DNA of 60,823 nt, taken from an uncultured Bacteroides sp. GTDB lineage: Bacteria > Bacteroidota > Bacteroidia > Bacteroidales > Bacteroidaceae. The stretch covers positions 1 through 60,823 of the forward strand of contig CALADS010000049.1 of assembly GCA_937890825.1 (NCBI GenBank), read 5' to 3'. How positions within the stretch are numbered: position 1 is the first letter of the stretch; the number at the start of each line of letters is the position of its first letter. The notes beneath the pieces were generated by a model, which saw only the letters and a program-made list of their open reading frames with translations, searched no databases and was not told the origin of the DNA. Below are positions 59,523-60,823 of this stretch, piece after piece. The position numbers and the translations under genes are program-made.

Positions 59523-60823
59523 ATGGGAAAAACAATTGATTTAGCTACGGAAGTGGAACAGCTGAATTCAGTAGATGAAAACGACCTGATACTAGGCTTT
59601 AACAAGAAGGCGAAAAAAGTCGGTTGGATGAATGCCAGCCACATCACCAAGGGCGGTTATGCGTGCCGTCGTTGGAACATGAACCACAGCTCACCGGTGG
59701 GCGAAGCAGTGGGCAACATCGAATACCTGCGCAACTTACCGGCTTTGCTGGGGTTGGGCTGCTACCTGGTGGATAAAAACCACGGTCGCCGGAAGCTAGA
59801 TCCGACGAACCATTACAAGTTTGCGACAGGCGAAGTGGCCAAATTGGATGGTTCAATGGGTGATTATATGTGGGGATGGAATACAAAATTCTATTACGCC
59901 TGGTGGGTAGAGGGCTACTATTATTACGAAGCTGCTTCGCTTAACCCGATTCCGGGCAAACTGAATTACTTGATTCCGGTGGCTTCTGTTTCTGCGATAG
60001 GCCCGGCTACAATAGACCGTACCAACATGGAGCTGGTGAGCGTCATCAACATAACTGCTCAATATCGGGGCGGCGATAACAATGCATCATTTGACGGAGC
60101 TTTCAATACGCAACTTGGCAGAGCTGCTTGCAAATTTACAGCAGCACAAGCCGGTGAATACGCCCGCAAGAAAGGTGAGGGATGGGAAGCTGGTTGGTAT
60201 GCTCATCATGCCATCATTTCGGCATTGTTCCGTATCATCTTCGGTACCCGCAACATGCAGGATGCGGTTAACCCGAATAAAGATTCCAACGGCCTTTATC
60301 AAGGAGGTTTGGGTGCCGGAGCATCAGACCTGGGCTCATGGTGGAGTGGAGAAGATGGCTATAACCTCTATCCTTGCATACCGACAGATGCAGCGGTTGA
60401 CATGGCTGATGGTTGTGGTGAGAAAGTGATTAAAGTGAAAATTAAAGAGGGTACCACCAAGGATGTCAAAATCCCGGTTTTCTTCGGGCTGAAAAACTTT
60501 TTCGCCTATATGTATCATTGGGAGCGTGGGGTGCTTATTAGCAAAAAGGCAGGAGGCGGCGGTGATGTGTATGTCACCCCTAAATTGTACAGCAGTTATA
60601 GTATTAGCAGTCTGGCAGGTATGACAAAAGTTTCAGAGATTCCGGCTGCAAAGGTGGCCTCGCAATGGGAGTATGTATCTCAGCTGTCCATGCAGCATTT
60701 GTGTCATAAGCCGACAGTTACGGCAGGTACGGCATCTACATTTTATGCGGATGGCTTCTATAATGACAACGCTGTTTCCGGGCTGCGCGTCCCGCTTGTG
60801 TCTGCCAATGGTGACAATGGTAG
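59523..60823 (+). CDS. Lectin-like tail tip protein, cut off at the window edge
   Basis: Starts MGKTIDLATEVEQLNSVDEN and runs without stop for 433 codons to the edge. The region from about residue 235 (SALFRIIFGTRNMQDAVN, NGLYQGGLGAGASDLGSWWS) and the end (GFYNDNAVSGLRVPLVSANG, then DNG) resembles C-type-lectin/FGE-like domains used by phage tail tips and by targets of diversity-generating retroelements. The last visible residues are where the variable segment of such targets tends to begin. Variable segment, template repeat and reverse transcriptase, if any, would lie outside the window. Confidence 0.65.
   Translation, partial: MGKTIDLATEVEQLNSVDENDLILGFNKKAKKVGWMNASHITKGGYACRRWNMNHSSPVGEAVGNIEYLRNLPALLGLGCYLVDKNHGRRKLDPTNHYKFATGEVAKLDGSMGDYMWGWNTKFYYAWWVEGYYYYEAASLNPIPGKLNYLIPVASVSAIGPATIDRTNMELVSVINITAQYRGGDNNASFDGAFNTQLGRAACKFTAAQAGEYARKKGEGWEAGWYAHHAIISALFRIIFGTRNMQDAVNPNKDSNGLYQGGLGAGASDLGSWWSGEDGYNLYPCIPTDAAVDMADGCGEKVIKVKIKEGTTKDVKIPVFFGLKNFFAYMYHWERGVLISKKAGGGGDVYVTPKLYSSYSISSLAGMTKVSEIPAAKVASQWEYVSQLSMQHLCHKPTVTAGTASTFYADGFYNDNAVSGLRVPLVSANGDNG

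Larger units (their letters stand above)
23262..60823. mobile_element. Prophage, left end present, right end outside the window
   Basis: A continuous block with integrase, portal, terminase, scaffold, capsid, connector and tail-fibre genes. The left boundary is set between the ppdK terminator and the integrase and is approximate, because the matching attR is not in the window. No tRNA gene is at the join, so insertion is in an intergenic spacer. P22-like portal, ejection-type proteins and no recognisable tape-measure or sheath suggest a podovirus-like virion, but genes beyond the edge could change this. No repressor or lysis gene is visible. Confidence 0.88.

Overview
The window comes from a member of the Bacteroidales, most likely Bacteroides, Phocaeicola or a close relative. 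The evidence is the V/A-type ATPase operon with the DUF2764 subunit typical of that group, the paired GT3-like glycogen synthase and DUF3417-type glucan phosphorylase, several TAnnTTTG promoter -7 boxes, and a lipoprotein with an acidic 'SEDDD' tail after its lipobox cysteine. Everything left of about 23.2 kb is ordinary host chromosome. Everything right of it, to the end of the window, is a prophage that is cut off at the right edge.

Host part (1-23,260). A seven-gene operon encodes a V/A-type rotary ATPase in the order E, DUF2764, A, B, D, I, K. Its proteolipid keeps all the residues known to bind sodium in the Enterococcus enzyme. Next, behind its own promoter, comes a storage-polysaccharide pair (glycogen synthase, glucan phosphorylase) closed by a strong terminator. 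A tight operon on the opposite strand holds map, rmuC and xpt. A small outer-membrane beta-barrel gene, an MFS efflux gene, a predicted surface lipoprotein and an RNA-modification pair (rlmD plus an RluA-family pseudouridine synthase) follow. Pyruvate phosphate dikinase is the last host gene.

Prophage part (about 23,262 to beyond 60,823). A tyrosine recombinase starts 217 bases after ppdK, behind a perfect inverted repeat and four 10-bp direct repeats phased at 11/22/11 bp; the left attachment site should lie here. The recombinase and a small opposite-strand gene converge on about 520 bases that appear untranscribed. This stretch holds a pyrimidine tract and about a dozen copies of a 19-bp motif, and looks like a cis-acting origin, packaging or partition site. 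The virion genes then start with two small ejection-type proteins and a 6018-residue polyvalent protein that joins ddrB-ParB, inorganic-pyrophosphatase-like, N6-adenine methylase, SNF2/DEAH helicase, two zincin-like and C-terminal membrane-associated regions. Portal, terminase (on the opposite strand), scaffold, major capsid, connector and a G+C-rich tail-fibre module follow. The last gene is a lectin-like tail protein cut off just where a hypervariable segment might begin.

The giant protein sits in the virion block, so the simplest reading (inference) is a P22/podovirus-like temperate phage that injects a multi-enzyme protection and takeover protein with its DNA. Two hidden small genes deserve attention: a 56-codon duplicate of the capsid N-terminal arm at 51138-51308, and a G+C-rich ORF overprinted on a linker of the giant gene at 34885-35112. 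No repressor, lysis gene, stand-alone replication gene, tRNA, rRNA, CRISPR array or insertion sequence was recognised in the window.
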